NCBI RefSeq assembly: GCF_002443255.2
Contig: NW_019211455.1
Span: 19,195,126-19,259,125 of the forward strand
From: Varroa destructor
Lineage: Eukaryota > Arthropoda > Arachnida > Mesostigmata > Varroidae
Reading direction: 5' to 3'
Length of the DNA stretch: 64,000 nt
The notes under the pieces were generated by a model. That model was not told where the DNA came from. It did no database searches and saw only the letters and a list, made by a program, of their open reading frames with translations. Position numbers and translations under genes: made by a program. Positions 1 through 11,798 of this stretch are shown here, piece by piece (the stretch's first letter is position 1; each line of letters opens with the position of its first letter).

Positions 1-706
1 AGAAACTTTTTTGCGCGGACTTTATAGATTTGAACAATCGACCTGTGCCAAGCGGCTTATGATACTATCCGTGTTACAGCTTTAAGCATCGCCCTGATAA
101 CACGGGTACTATACGTTGGTTTCCTAAGATACGCTTTATGTGTAACACTAAGATCGAGCCCATAAGTATCTGAGGCATGTGTCTCATTGTGGAACTTGAA
201 TCAGCGGGCTTCGGTTTGGCGCGCTAAATTCAAACGGCTATGATCATCTCGATAAATATTTGGTCGAGGCGATAGTAGCGCATCTACTTAGTGACACGTA
301 AATCTTGTATCTCGAAATATTATTCATACATTCATCAATGCGAGGACTTTCTGAAGAAGGAGCATAAACTAGCACTCATCTGAGTTTTATGCATTTTTGT
401 CTAGGTAGCTATATAGGAATCCGTTTCCGAGCGTAGAACCTTAATATAGCCTTCTGTATAAAACAACAACGCATGTAACAATAAACACACACTGCTAATT
501 TCTACGAAGTTAATAGCGTGAAACAAGCAAGATACTTGCTCTCCCGGGTTTGGGAAGCGCTCACCCACGGAGATCTAATCCATTTGATTAATAACATTCT
601 TTGCTGTGTGTAATGATAAATTTCTATCTGGAGAAGAATCAAATTCGAGCAGGTACATCTGTTATAGAAATCAGTGCGTTTGACGACGCTGCGTTTGGTA
701 TTCACG

Positions 707-731
707 TTTTTTTTTTTTTTTTTTTTTTTTT
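707..731. repeat. 25-base poly(T) run
   Basis: This is an uninterrupted run of 25 T. It is long enough to be the A tail of a minus-strand retroposon whose body would lie at higher coordinates. No reverse transcriptase, tRNA-like head or target-site duplication was recognised beside it. Confidence 0.8.
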
Positions 732-3700
732 ATAACAAATTATAACAGGGTCAGAGCATGTTTTCCGCATAATATCCAAAGCCTGAACAAATTCAAAAGG
801 AGCAGAACAGCCTTAACCGTTAGAGAACAACTCGATGAAAATGCTATCTATCGACGAACAATCAAAAAATAATTACATCTAGTCCGAACGAAGGCCAACT
901 GAAGGTGTCGAAAATACCAAGGGAACTCGACAGATATAATCAATAATTACACAAGCTGAAACATAACGTAACAATGTAGTCAGATCATGTACATAGTGTA
1001 ATGGGGGAAGAAGCCGATCGGCTAGGCGGGTACTTATAGTCCGGTACCGCGCAAACAGTTTCGCTGATTCAAAATCCTTTAGTGACACAGCACTTGTTCA
1101 GCCTACTCGACGCTGCGTTGACTGTAATGCCATTTCATTTCAGATTCAAAGGACCCCATGGCTACTTGCACGCCAGGCCTTTCCTATATGGTGAGGGCAA
1201 ACAATCTGCCCTGGACAAGAGCAAACTTTTTTCCTTTCATAAGCCTCCAAAAACAACAATGGAAGTGTCGTGTGGCGCTTTTCGTTGCCGATTGAGTTCT
1301 GTGAACCGGTTTTGTTGGGATCACTGTCCAGTAAAGCTTTCAATCGTGTTATTCGATGAAATGGAAAGGCGAACAAGGTAGGGCCCGCGATAGTCGAAAG
1401 TGGATACCTATTCAATTCAGGTCGTATTCACTGTTTAACCTTTTTTAGCCAAATGTAGCAGTACACGAACGTGATCAATACAACTGGACGTTTTGACCCA
1501 GGATGAAATTCAGCAGGGACCCAACGAGAAAAAAAACTAATGCGTGCAAATAAAAAGATGTCTACTCGTTGTTAACTATGGTTGGTATGGGAGAAATTGG
1601 TTTATATCGCACCTCTTCATATGATCCAGCCTCAAATGTGCCGGGTCTAGATTACGTAAACGATTACCTGAAGTAAACCTATTTCATTAGTATGGGTGGT
1701 TAAGCTTCACGCTGAGTTGCTCAGTGATGATTTTTGCTACATTGTGTGAATATGAAAAGCTCTTTTTTTCGATAAATTTCGACCATAAGTCTCTTTCTTT
1801 AAAAACACCTGATATCGGTAACGAAATTCAAGGAGGCTATTTTAGCACCTTGTAGAAATATCCAACTACATTTGTGTGAACTATGAACGCAAAAATAGAA
1901 GACTGATTAAATATACTTCTAACAGCTTCTTCTCTAAGGAATTCGGCTTTTAGATTATTTTATTTTTTTTATTCATAAATTATTATTTAATTAGTAATAG
2001 GCATATTAAACCAAGGATGCTTTGCATTATGATACTGCAGAAATATTTTACCGCGTTGTATGTAGTAAAATATCGATGCGATAATTATTATAATCATATT
2101 AGTCTATGAGCGATAATCTATTAATTTTCAATAAAATTAAAAAATAAGCGTAATTTTATGAAATATTGCTATGATACAATAAATCGATGCGTCTATTGAC
2201 ACAGCAGAACTAATACCTTCAATGTATTAATGGAAAATTTTAGTAAAAACTATGCTATACCCTACGTTTATTGGATGTTTCGATAGGATTCAATGTATTG
2301 AATTAACGACACCAAATGTCTCCAAGCGGAGTCACTCTGAACAATCGTCTTTCGCTCGCGCCTCGTACCACGCCGTAACAGAACGCTAAAATTTTGTGCA
2401 ATATTTACAACTCAATAGCTTCTAAGTTGTGTTTTAGAAAACTTACTTCTTCAGCCATCCCGTAAATTGGCGACAAATAACACTGTGCTATTAATACAGG
2501 GCTTTAATGACATTTCAAAAATGAGGGGTCGCCTTTCTAGCCGCGGCGTGGCCTTCTCAAATTAAACCGAAATCGATCTGAAGTGCAAACGAATACGAAG
2601 TCGACGCATCCGAAAAGAATCGCCTTTACAAAGTTATTGCTTTTCAGGCCGTTAAACCTAATTACCGTTTCATGGCAGACTTGATTAATCCTACCCTAAC
2701 ACTTCAAGAAACGTCGTTGTACTTCTGCTTGTTTTCGCCGGCCGTCTCCGACTTCTGCACAACGCTCTTCTACAACAACCGCGTAGAACTGATCAATATG
2801 CGTGCCTAACCATACATCAGGGTGTTTTTACTTTGCCTTTTCCTCTCGCTATTTATGATGGTATTTCTTGTAACAAGCACATTTATTATCGTTAACCTAA
2901 CCATCGAATGTTGTCAAGCCGTGTGGAAACCTTCACAGATTCAGGGTGATCTCCAAAATAAAAAAAATGGTCGGCGCTGGTATGGATGGTCTGTATTTCG
3001 TTGTTGGGTAGTTATTATTTAGGTTGCAGGTTGAAACAGTGAGGTCGTTTGAACGGGAACAAGATGATGATATCTGGTATTTTCAGCGATCTCAAAAACG
3101 TCGAAGGCAAAACGTACGTCATAGTAAGTAACGTCCTGGAGTGGTTTGGTTATTGTCGTCGTGTTGCTAGGTGTTGCTATTGTCATAGTATTGGTGATAC
3201 AGCAACAATCTCAACAGCTCAATCAAACCGTCTAAAGGGCCTCAAAACGGTGACAAAAACATAAATCCGGTCTGGATGCATTTACAGTGTTTTTCGTCGT
3301 GGGCATGACCTTTACCGTGGTCAGGAACTGATGTTATGTAGTAATTCTTGGTAGGCGGCTAGCTTTGAGGATCTTTGGTGCGATATCAGTACGTGCAACT
3401 TCTACGCGCTTTTGCTCGCAACTGATTCGCCAGCAAGCGTTCAAGCTCCGTCAAAAAAGCTGCCTGAGTGAAAACAACTTCGACATTGTCATGCATAATA
3501 TCACCGATCACAGTGGACCCTCAAGGGCGGCTACGCTTTCAATGGTAACCTGAAATTTGTACGCTCCAGCTCGGAGCACTCTTAAACGGTTGAGTATCAG
3601 TGCAGTATGTTAAAGATTTGAAAATTATATTAAAGAAATTGACTTAAGTTTCTAATATTTTTCATTCCTCTTAACAGTATCTAGCCAATGGGTCCAGATT

Positions 3701-4488
3701 CAGCACTTACAGAAGTCGTTTGAAGCGTTTAAAAATTGATTCTTTCATCAAAAAGCGAAGAAGGAACGAGACATGTATGTACAAATGTGTCTTGTATAAT
3801 TGATATCTGTAATAGCGGTTGGAGTCTAGGTAGAAATCTGTATGCAAATAAACATAGTCATAACTATATGTATCTAGAATAGTCCATAGCGTTCTTCTGA
3901 CGGTGATTTCAGTAGTGATTTAGCTTTTTATCCTTAAGTATACAGGAAAGTTCGTCTGTGATATTGTAGCTTACACAGAAGAAAAGATGCTTTTAGATCG
4001 TCACTAGAGGTAAATTTTACAGTCTTTTGTAAGCAGGATAATTGTACAACGACTACCCGACAACAGAGACCTAGAAGGGGGTCGATCTGTGACGTGTAGA
4101 TTCATACTGCGAGATATCATAATAATGAAATTAATGACACATTTTAGCTCTTGTAAAAGCTAGGAGAATTCAGCTAGTGGAAAAAGCGTTTTAACGAGCC
4201 ATTTCATACCATAACTGCTCATAAAAAAGCTATGCCGTTATTTTCGCTAATACCTTATAGCGTGACAGCCTTCCAGAGAGGGAGGAGCAATGCTATTCGG
4301 CAGTACTGTTACCGAACAAAAACGTAAAGTAAGGCAATGCACACTTTGTTTACGTCTTTTTTATATCTAGCTCACAAAAGATGTAGCTTGGGACATGATG
4401 TGGCACCGTAAGGGTGACGCCATCTCGGCTACGTCCATTTCACACGTAAACAGCTTGCGCAACCAAATACAATCGGTCTCATATATGA

Positions 4489-4532
4489 ATACTTACATAT
4501 GGTAAAAGTAAAAATACTTACATATGGTAAAA
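4489..4532. repeat. Two-copy tandem repeat, 25-base period
   Basis: The 19-base block ATACTTACATATGGTAAAA occurs at 4489-4507 and again at 4514-4532. This is a short tandem duplication. Read on the minus strand, each copy contains a GTAAGT donor-like hexamer. Confidence 0.85.
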
Positions 4533-5514
4533 AAAAATACAAGCATTATATGATATCATCAACGCCCGCGCAGATGCATAGATCGTTATGGGTGGTGAAA
4601 CTCAATGATGAAGTCCTCAGTCTTTGTCTGCCGAAGTTTATGGGTCTACTACAACCCTGAACGGTTCATCACGTCTCCGTCTAGAGTCTAAATGCTATCC
4701 TGAATTAGGTGTAGATGAAGCTAAGGTGTTTTAGTATATAAAGAAAACCCTAGATATTACTCGTACCCTATTAGAAACTGGAAAAATCTTCGATTTATTT
4801 CAAATTAGATGTCTGATGCCGTTATCGGTCTACTTCAATGGTTATTTGGGAATTAGCATTAAACCAGGCTTTACGCTAATAGTATTATGAACACATATTG
4901 GCATGTTAATCCCCACTAAAGAGATACCACTTTCGATTTATTTAGTAACGCCTACCGCTTGACCAACTGCTGCGAACGGTAAAACGCAGTCATTACAAGT
5001 AATGAATAAACAGTTACACCCAGTTACTGACGCATTGTTCCACGAAATATAACGCTATAACGAAAATCGCAGATTGGGACAATATTAACTTTTCGATAGA
5101 AGGTGTATCCAGCTTGTTTTAAACAAGTTCGCGACCGTCACAAATCGAATTTCTACATCTATTTAATAGCTAATTATACAGAACACCTGAATTTTTGCTA
5201 TTGTTTTTCCTCACAATACACGTTCGGCTGCCTCGTATATAATATTTTCTTTTTTTCAGCGTACGTCGTCTTTCGATCTCTGTCTAACCTGATTGAACCT
5301 ATCTACATCTGGAAAAGCTGTTTCAGTCCGCACCTGGCCAAGGACCATGGACAACATATCACTTCAACAAGACAAAAGCCGACTTTCCATCGATGCCCTT
5401 TGACAATTGCAAGCTCACTTACTTATTAACCCAATAGCAAGCAAGAAATGATTTATGTTATACATACCCCATCGTATACATCATAAATACGAAGGAGACC
5501 ATCTCAATGAATCG

Positions 5515-5834
5515 GCATCATTCTCTCGTGTCAGAGTAACAACACGCTACGCCCTGGCTCGATTGAGCATCAACACTCAATTTCCTTATGATTTGTGCCG
5601 GCATATACAGATATATAGTTATTTCAATTTTGCACACCAGGTGGCGCTCGTCTGTCTGCTGGCCAGACAACGAGATCGGCCATGAGACAGGAGTAACCGA
5701 TGCACTCGGATACGTACAGCCTTGGAGGCGGTGAAAACTGTGATAACTGAATGAAAATAAATCCGAGAACAGTAGAGAGGTTGTCCGATAATGTCAAAGA
5801 AGCAACGAAAGGCAAATACGTTGAGATCGATTAG
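5515..5834 (+). pseudogene. Degenerate GH18-like fragment
   Basis: Two neighbouring pieces on the + strand resemble consecutive parts of a GH18 domain. The first (to 5640) reads FPYDLCRHIQIYSYFNF, close to the family's first-strand pattern with Leu-Cys-x-His. The second, in another frame (5709-5831), reads YSLGGGENCDN, then a TGA stop at 5748, then NPRTVERLSDNVKEATK and KYVEID. This matches the order LSLGGG...N, R...V...., Y.x.D that precedes the catalytic motif. It has a frame change, an internal stop, a missing stretch of about 20 residues between the pieces, and a TAG at 5832 where the DWE should follow. It may be a decayed relative of the gene at 22 kb. A chance resemblance is not excluded. 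Confidence 0.35.
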
Positions 5835-8587
5835 AGAGAAGTAACACGCGACCTTATTATTTATTATTATATAACTTATTATAATAAGACCAACCAGCGT
5901 TTCTATACTGTAAATTAGATGTGGGCATATTATGTTGGATGAACTTGGGCCGTTTGTACTATTTAGTTTCGATATGTCTACGAGTGGTAGCGTTGAGGTA
6001 AACTGGCAACATTGTTTTGCGCTTTAACAGACCTTCGTATATATACATTTATGCCTATATATGAAAGCATGTCTGTTGTTAAGCATCAGTCGACCGTGCT
6101 ATTATTATGGCTCAAAAAACGACAAGTAAAAAGGGCATATAGCCACATAATAATACTTGAAGCGTGTTGGTTAACTAGGGATATTTTTTTCTGTACACGA
6201 TTATAAAGTTATGGTCAGGCACTTAGAATATTCATAGAGCTATAACGCTAAGCTTGCAATAGCATTCTCAAGGGGGTGCCAGAATGTAGCTAAACGGCAG
6301 ATTTCTTGTTCAAGTTTAGCTAAGTCGTAAAAAAACGCAAAAAAATGGTTGGTGGTATTTGCCCCAAGACGTATAGACATGCTATCCGGTGGTTAAGAAA
6401 AAAACAAAGTCTTAGCACATTGTTACAAACCGAGAAGCGCATCCTTTCCTGAAAGTATATTGTAATTCTGGTCCTAAACGAAGCTTTTTACCTCATTGGT
6501 GGATTGCGGAGGTCTATGGACCACTTGTATCAGTTCAACATACCCTTTGGATGATTGCCTCAGTTAAATATTTTCAGTTCTTATTAGACATTCGCAGCTT
6601 CATGTAAATCGTCTTCGTTGAAATGCACTATTTTCGTAACTCGAGTAAAAGTGCTAAGAAAATAAAAGTCTATGGCGGGTTTCTACTGCGTTTTTATAAA
6701 AGAAAAAAAAAACGATGCATAACAATAATGCTGTTATTACTGTTGAAAAACTGGTGCACAATACTAGGTTCGGTTTTTATACTGAAAAAAAAAGGATCTT
6801 ATTAGCGGAGGAAAGTTTATGTTAAAACAATAAAACTACATAGAGACATATAACACAGACTATGCAGTAACGATACGCTTAGTACTAATACGATACAGCA
6901 CAGGGACAAACATCGATGTAAATCATTGTGAGCAAATAGCATTCTTACAGTAATTGTTGTATGTTCGATGTGCTGATGTTTTTCGCTGGATCACACACAC
7001 CTTAGCTCGTTTCGTCCCTTCCCCCACTAAGTTATATAGGAATATTAGGATAATGTAAACCAATAATCCTCGCGGCGAGCACATAGGGTGTCATTGCACT
7101 TAGGCGGGTTGATGGTAGCCGCCAGAAATTAGCTAAGCCTTGTCTCACTAATGATACGGTTACGACCCCGACCACTACGACTACGAGAACACAACAATTC
7201 AGAACTGAGATGGAAGGACCATTCAGGCTTCATAATATTTATTCCATTGAATGATTAAATACTTAGGGTAAATAATGAAGGAAATTAACGTGGAGTAGCT
7301 AATGAAAAGGCGAATAGTTCCCATGAAAAATATATGGCAGTCACTTCGAGAACCGTAGGCGATTTCGTATTTAATTTCTAAGCCAGTACTGCTTGTTTAT
7401 TTAAATCCTCCATGTTTACTGGACTACCTTCCTCAAGTCTTTTGCAACGAATTTTATGGAACGTTATTTTAACTTTAGTAGACTGAACAACATTTTAAGA
7501 TCTACAATCGATCGATTTCCAGTGTAGAAGTAAGCAATATTTAATTCATACACAGGTGCAAGATACATATACGCATTCAAGACGAAATTATCCAGAAGCA
7601 GTCTTTTTTTTTAAATGTTTTTGCCAGCACGATCGCACTCAGTTGATCAAAATACACTAGAAATTAATAAATCGTACCAAGACACACGAGAGACACACAT
7701 GATCTTCTCAGTTACAAAGAATTTTTGTTAACGTTATTAACGGTGGATACATATTGGTATAAAAGAGGCCCGTTTGAGATACCAATTTGGGTTATTATAT
7801 TTATAGAGGTGTTTCCTGTTAGTATATGGAATGACTGCCATAACGCCAGTGACTAGCGGCCAGAATGCATTTTTTATTAGGATTTATTGATTGAATTTCT
7901 ATAAATATCTTTGAGTATTTTTGGAAATTTACGTCACCATCAAACGATTCATCGATTACAAACTTTTTTTGCGTACGTTTTACAGGTTATGGCGCATTCA
8001 TAATTTGTGAGTGTGTGCCCTTTATCTGGAAGTCAGAAAACTCCCTAGCGGCGATACCGGCCATAAAAGTCCAAACATATAAAAGCATTTTATTTAAAGT
8101 CCTACATGTAAGTTTGTCCATTAGACTCTGAAGGGTATCCATAGAAAAACTTGTATCGTAGAGCCTTTCATAGTTTTTGGCTCTAATGATTGTTTTAGAC
8201 TCCTAAAACGACTGCTGTTCATGTATAGTTTGTTAAATATGAAGTAATCAAATTCAACCATTATCGCAACTAATCGTGCACATATTGAACGTCTGCCGAT
8301 TTTGCACTACACTTTAGATAGACATGTATCAAAACCTTTTTACATGTTGGTTTTCTAACAAAAAAAAAGTTACATTGTACATGTTATACATCAGGTGGTA
8401 GTACATTAGTTTTTGTTAGCGTCACATATAATTTGAGTCTTTTGAGCTCAAAACCTCGTGGAAATCATCAACATACGTTTTAGAAGCTATTTGTCCAACC
8501 AAAACTGCACAGGCCATCTTGCCTCATAGTTATGACACGTAGCGGAGATTTAAAGTGCATAATGATAATAATAGCAAAGAAAAAATC

Positions 8588-8590
<3 letters not shown>

Positions 8591-8679
<89 letters not shown>
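8591..8679. repeat. Compound (TC)n(TA)n microsatellite
   Basis: About 18 TC units run directly into about 26 TA units without interruption. Two overlapping open frames across it encode only Ser-Leu and Tyr-Ile repeats and are artefacts of the repeat. Confidence 0.98.
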
Positions 8680-8685
<6 letters not shown>

Positions 8686-8898
8686 CTATATGTATTCCTC
8701 TATTTATCCTTCTACTGGCCGTAATTCGAGCTTCGAATCAATGGCTAACAGAGGCATCTTCCGTTTTTTCTCTTATATGGGGAAAAAAGCAGGAAAGCTG
8801 CTACCCGTAGCTCGGCGGCTTGCGTGCCCCCTTCTCGCCAGCCTGCTTTTTATTCCGCCCGATCCATTTAACTTAATATAATAAACTAAATTGTTAAG

Positions 8899-9002
8899 AT
8901 GGATGCTCCGCCGCTATCCGCGCTTGCCACTTTTGGTTCCGGAATTTGCCATCTGATTGGGGGTTACTTAAGTCAGCTTGGATCGGTCATTCGTCTCGGT
9001 TG
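8899..9002 (+). CDS. Possible first coding exon, unrecognised product
   Basis: An ATG at 8899 opens 34 codons beginning MDAPPLSALATFGSG, ending at a good donor (TTG, then GTAAGC from 9003). It sits in a local GC-richer patch that contrasts with the AT-rich flanks. The peptide is small-residue-rich and matches nothing I know. No downstream exon in the right phase was identified, so the call rests only on the ATG, the donor and the composition. Confidence 0.18.
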
Positions 9003-9595
9003 GTAAGCCGAAGCCGGAAGACCGTTGCCGGAACACACAAAAAAGAACGATCGTATTGCAACCCGTCGAACTCTCATGCTACTCTGATTCTCGAGGGCGT
9101 GGGCACGGAGTGGCTTCCACAATAGCATTAGCAGTCTGCTCGTCTGGGGACGGGTGATGGGTGAAAGGAGGGTGAAGGTCAGGGTAGGCAATCGAATTTC
9201 GTGTTCACCACGTCTTATTGTTCTGCTTCATCCTGGTCTTTTCTTTCTGTAACAACACTCGCTCCTACCCACTTGAGTGTCTTGTTGCTTTCGTAGCCGT
9301 TCCTGAAGTTCGTGGCTTGGCAAAGTGCGTACACTGAGTTAATGTCACCGATAAAATCAGCATTTGAACGCCACCGTCGCGCTGTGTTGTAGTTGCGTTT
9401 TCGACGGTAAACAACGACAAACTTCGAGCCGTTCTCTGTTCATATCCTGAGATTGTAGTGTTTGTGACAGGAGTCGTTTAACGAAAGTCTACAAAAAATC
9501 GTAGGATAACACAAGAAACCGTGGCATCGCAGAGGAATCTGTTGAAGGAACTCGATATAAGAAGACCAGTAAGGCTCGCTCTGGTTGAACTCCCA

Positions 9596-9699
9596 GTGTG
9601 CGTGTGTATGTGTGAGCGTGTGTGAGTGTATGTATATTAGATTGTGTGTGTGTGTTTATGTGTATGTGTGCATGTGTATGCGTGCGGGTGTGTGGGGTG
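9596..9699. repeat. Imperfect GT-rich tract
   Basis: This is about 100 bases of alternating GT with TATG, GAGC and ATTAG interruptions, an old and degraded (GT)n microsatellite able to adopt left-handed helix. The minus-strand open frame through it reads Thr-His repeats and is not a gene. Confidence 0.9.
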
Positions 9700-10040
9700 G
9701 GACATGTCATCGATGCTACACCTAAAAGAGAGGTAAATCCAAACCTTTGTTCACATCAAGGCGATAGCTAAGAACGCTAAAAAACGAATCCACGGGAATC
9801 TAGGCCGAAAAAATGAGGCATGGAATAACGGACTGAAGTACGATACTAACTTTTGTCATTCAGATAGTCGTGTGGCCTTAGAGGATTCATGTTTAGAAAC
9901 ATCACTAAAGACCGAAACTGGTCAGAGAGGAGAAATAAAACCAAAGCCTCTTTGTACGTCGTTGCCGTCCCTGTTATTGGTCATTGAGGCCAAAGAAGCT
10001 TACATAGCAATCATTTTGGGCATGATTAACAAAGACTAAA

Positions 10041-10135
10041 GGTGAATGAGCACTCTATGAGTGCCGAAGTGGTAAAGTGAGCAGGACACCGGGTCTCCAA
10101 AGCTATAGGCGGCTGAAACCCGGTGATTCTTCAGA
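10041..10135 (+). repeat. tRNA-like/SINE-like segment, copy 1
   Basis: AATGAGCACTCTA is followed by an A-box-like GCCGAAGTGG, a perfect 8-base inverted repeat (CACCGGGT at 10087-10094, ACCCGGTG at 10118-10125) and GGCGGCTG between the arms. The flanking start and the GGCGGCTG block recur at 11.73 kb. It is too divergent to be a working tRNA gene. A tRNA-derived short interspersed element is the best guess. Confidence 0.3.
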
Positions 10136-11727
10136 TGTATTTGAATTCTTAGTATTAGCTCACCGAGCATTTTTGCTTAACCAAGGAAGACATTTGTTAT
10201 TCAACATATACTTAAAATTAGTGCCCACGTTCTATATTGAATACTGACTCTAGCGACCTCCAGCCACCTAGGGCCGTAACTTGTATAAGGCCTTATTGTA
10301 TTTATATCGAACAAAATCGACACGTAGAAAAATAGCCCCTGATGAGCGAAGTAAAGGTAGATACTATCCTTAGAGAATGGTTTCCGGAGGAATTATTGCC
10401 GTTACCGAGTTTTTAATTCCATTTACTAAATGCTCGTGATTAATAGATAAACTTCCCTGCGTATATATCACGCGTAAGATAAATATCCAGTTTGAGCCAC
10501 GCTAATCCACTATGGTACAAATATAGGAGATTCAGTTAGTGTGCTAGTTCCTTATTACATCACCGTTTGCTCTTTCCCACTTTAGCTCTAGGCCTCGTAA
10601 AAGCGACATGTGAGGAATTGGAAAGAAAAGCGCCAGGCAGTGCGTACTGAGGACGCGGTCAAACTGGGCCGATGATAGTAGCTAACGTATAACCAGTCTA
10701 GAGATCCAGTAGGTGCTTACGTTCTACAGTCGTGTGTAATAGTTCACGCCGAAGATTACGAGCCGGCAACAGGTATGCCATTTCCAAACAAGTTCGATAC
10801 GGCCACCAAAAATACGGTTGCCAGAATACGTCAAGCACCGAAAGAAGCCAGTTTCTAGCGGAGTTGTAAATTGTACAATTTCCTTTTGATCTGGCCAAGT
10901 CCACACAAGTTTGCAGATATAAGTTCTAAGGATATCAATAAAATCCAAACAAATCTTTACTCAAATACACGTAGCAACTTTTCAGTGTAGCTTTGCGCGA
11001 TTTAGAGATAGCCTATTATCAGCCATTAAGGGACTTTTTGTGAAAATAAAGAAAAAGGCTATAAGCGGAAATAATCATAAAAGGAGTTCCAATGAAACTA
11101 TTGATCGACACAGATTCTCTATCCGTACTGACGCTGCTAAAAGTACAGCGCTCGTTAATACCAACTCGTCCATAAATCTATACAGAATGTATCCCGCCAA
11201 GAAGACGGATGCTAAACACTTGATCTATGTTGTAAAAACGATCGCATCGGTGCAGGCTTCTAGCATAGAGTTACAACGAGCAATTAATGTAAAACGGCGC
11301 ACTGTAAGATATGTTTATCGGAAGTTCAAACACTTCAGAAGATGATCATAACAAAGTCAAAAGACTTCTAAGCAAAATAGGCCAATATATTATAATATAT
11401 TAAAACTAAATATATGTAACTTAATGGCGAGCGAGCTACAGATCTAAGGTGACACATTGATTCGAAAGGCCTTTGAACAAATGGTCGATGACGTAAAAAT
11501 GACTAGGGGCGCGTCACGACGAACAAAAAATAACCAGCTGAAATCGTTTTTAGGTCTGATGCCAGGCTAGAGGTAGGTACGAGGCCGTGTCCTATACACG
11601 TCGGGATGAAAAAGGACATATCTTTTTCATGAGGTTCAGAAGAGGCGTTTAGCTACGCCAAGTTGAGACCCGTAAAAGGACGCAGGTTAAGCATATATTA
11701 TCAAAGGCAAATAGTGCATCTCAAGCT

Positions 11728-11798
11728 TAATGAGCACTCTACCGAAATCGGTGTGGGTATACCATCTCGCCGGCGGCTGTAAGCAGTGAATCGAGCCA
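11728..11798 (+). repeat. tRNA-like/SINE-like segment, copy 2
   Basis: It shares AATGAGCACTCTA and GGCGGCTG with the segment at 10.05 kb, in the same order and strand, but with a shorter middle (about 30 against 50 bases). A B-box-like GAATCGAGCC follows. The shared blocks suggest two copies of one element. The divergence between them is large. Confidence 0.28.

Larger units (their letters stand above)
1..5454. other. No recognised gene; AT-rich
   Basis: Apart from the poly(T) run and the small tandem repeat I see no supported gene. Near 3.0-3.6 kb several frames look protein-like, including a Val/Ile-rich membrane-like stretch at about 3145-3190. They are broken by stops and frame changes and match no family with confidence. 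Confidence 0.5.

Noticed and set aside
2578..2806. 76-codon + strand open frame without early ATG, protein-like in appearance
   Set aside because: Its length is within chance expectation for this composition. It has no motif and no convincing paired splice sites.
3030..3560. Membrane-like stretch followed by cysteine-containing WCDISTCNFYALLLATD, suggestive of a type II peptidase such as the M13 (neprilysin) family
   Set aside because: The pieces are in different frames with several stops, and no zinc-binding HExxH or other M13 motif was found nearby. The resemblance is too short.
8532..8881. Two overlapping frames of about 100 codons across the TC/TA repeat
   Set aside because: They are translation of a microsatellite (Ser-Leu and Tyr-Ile repeats).
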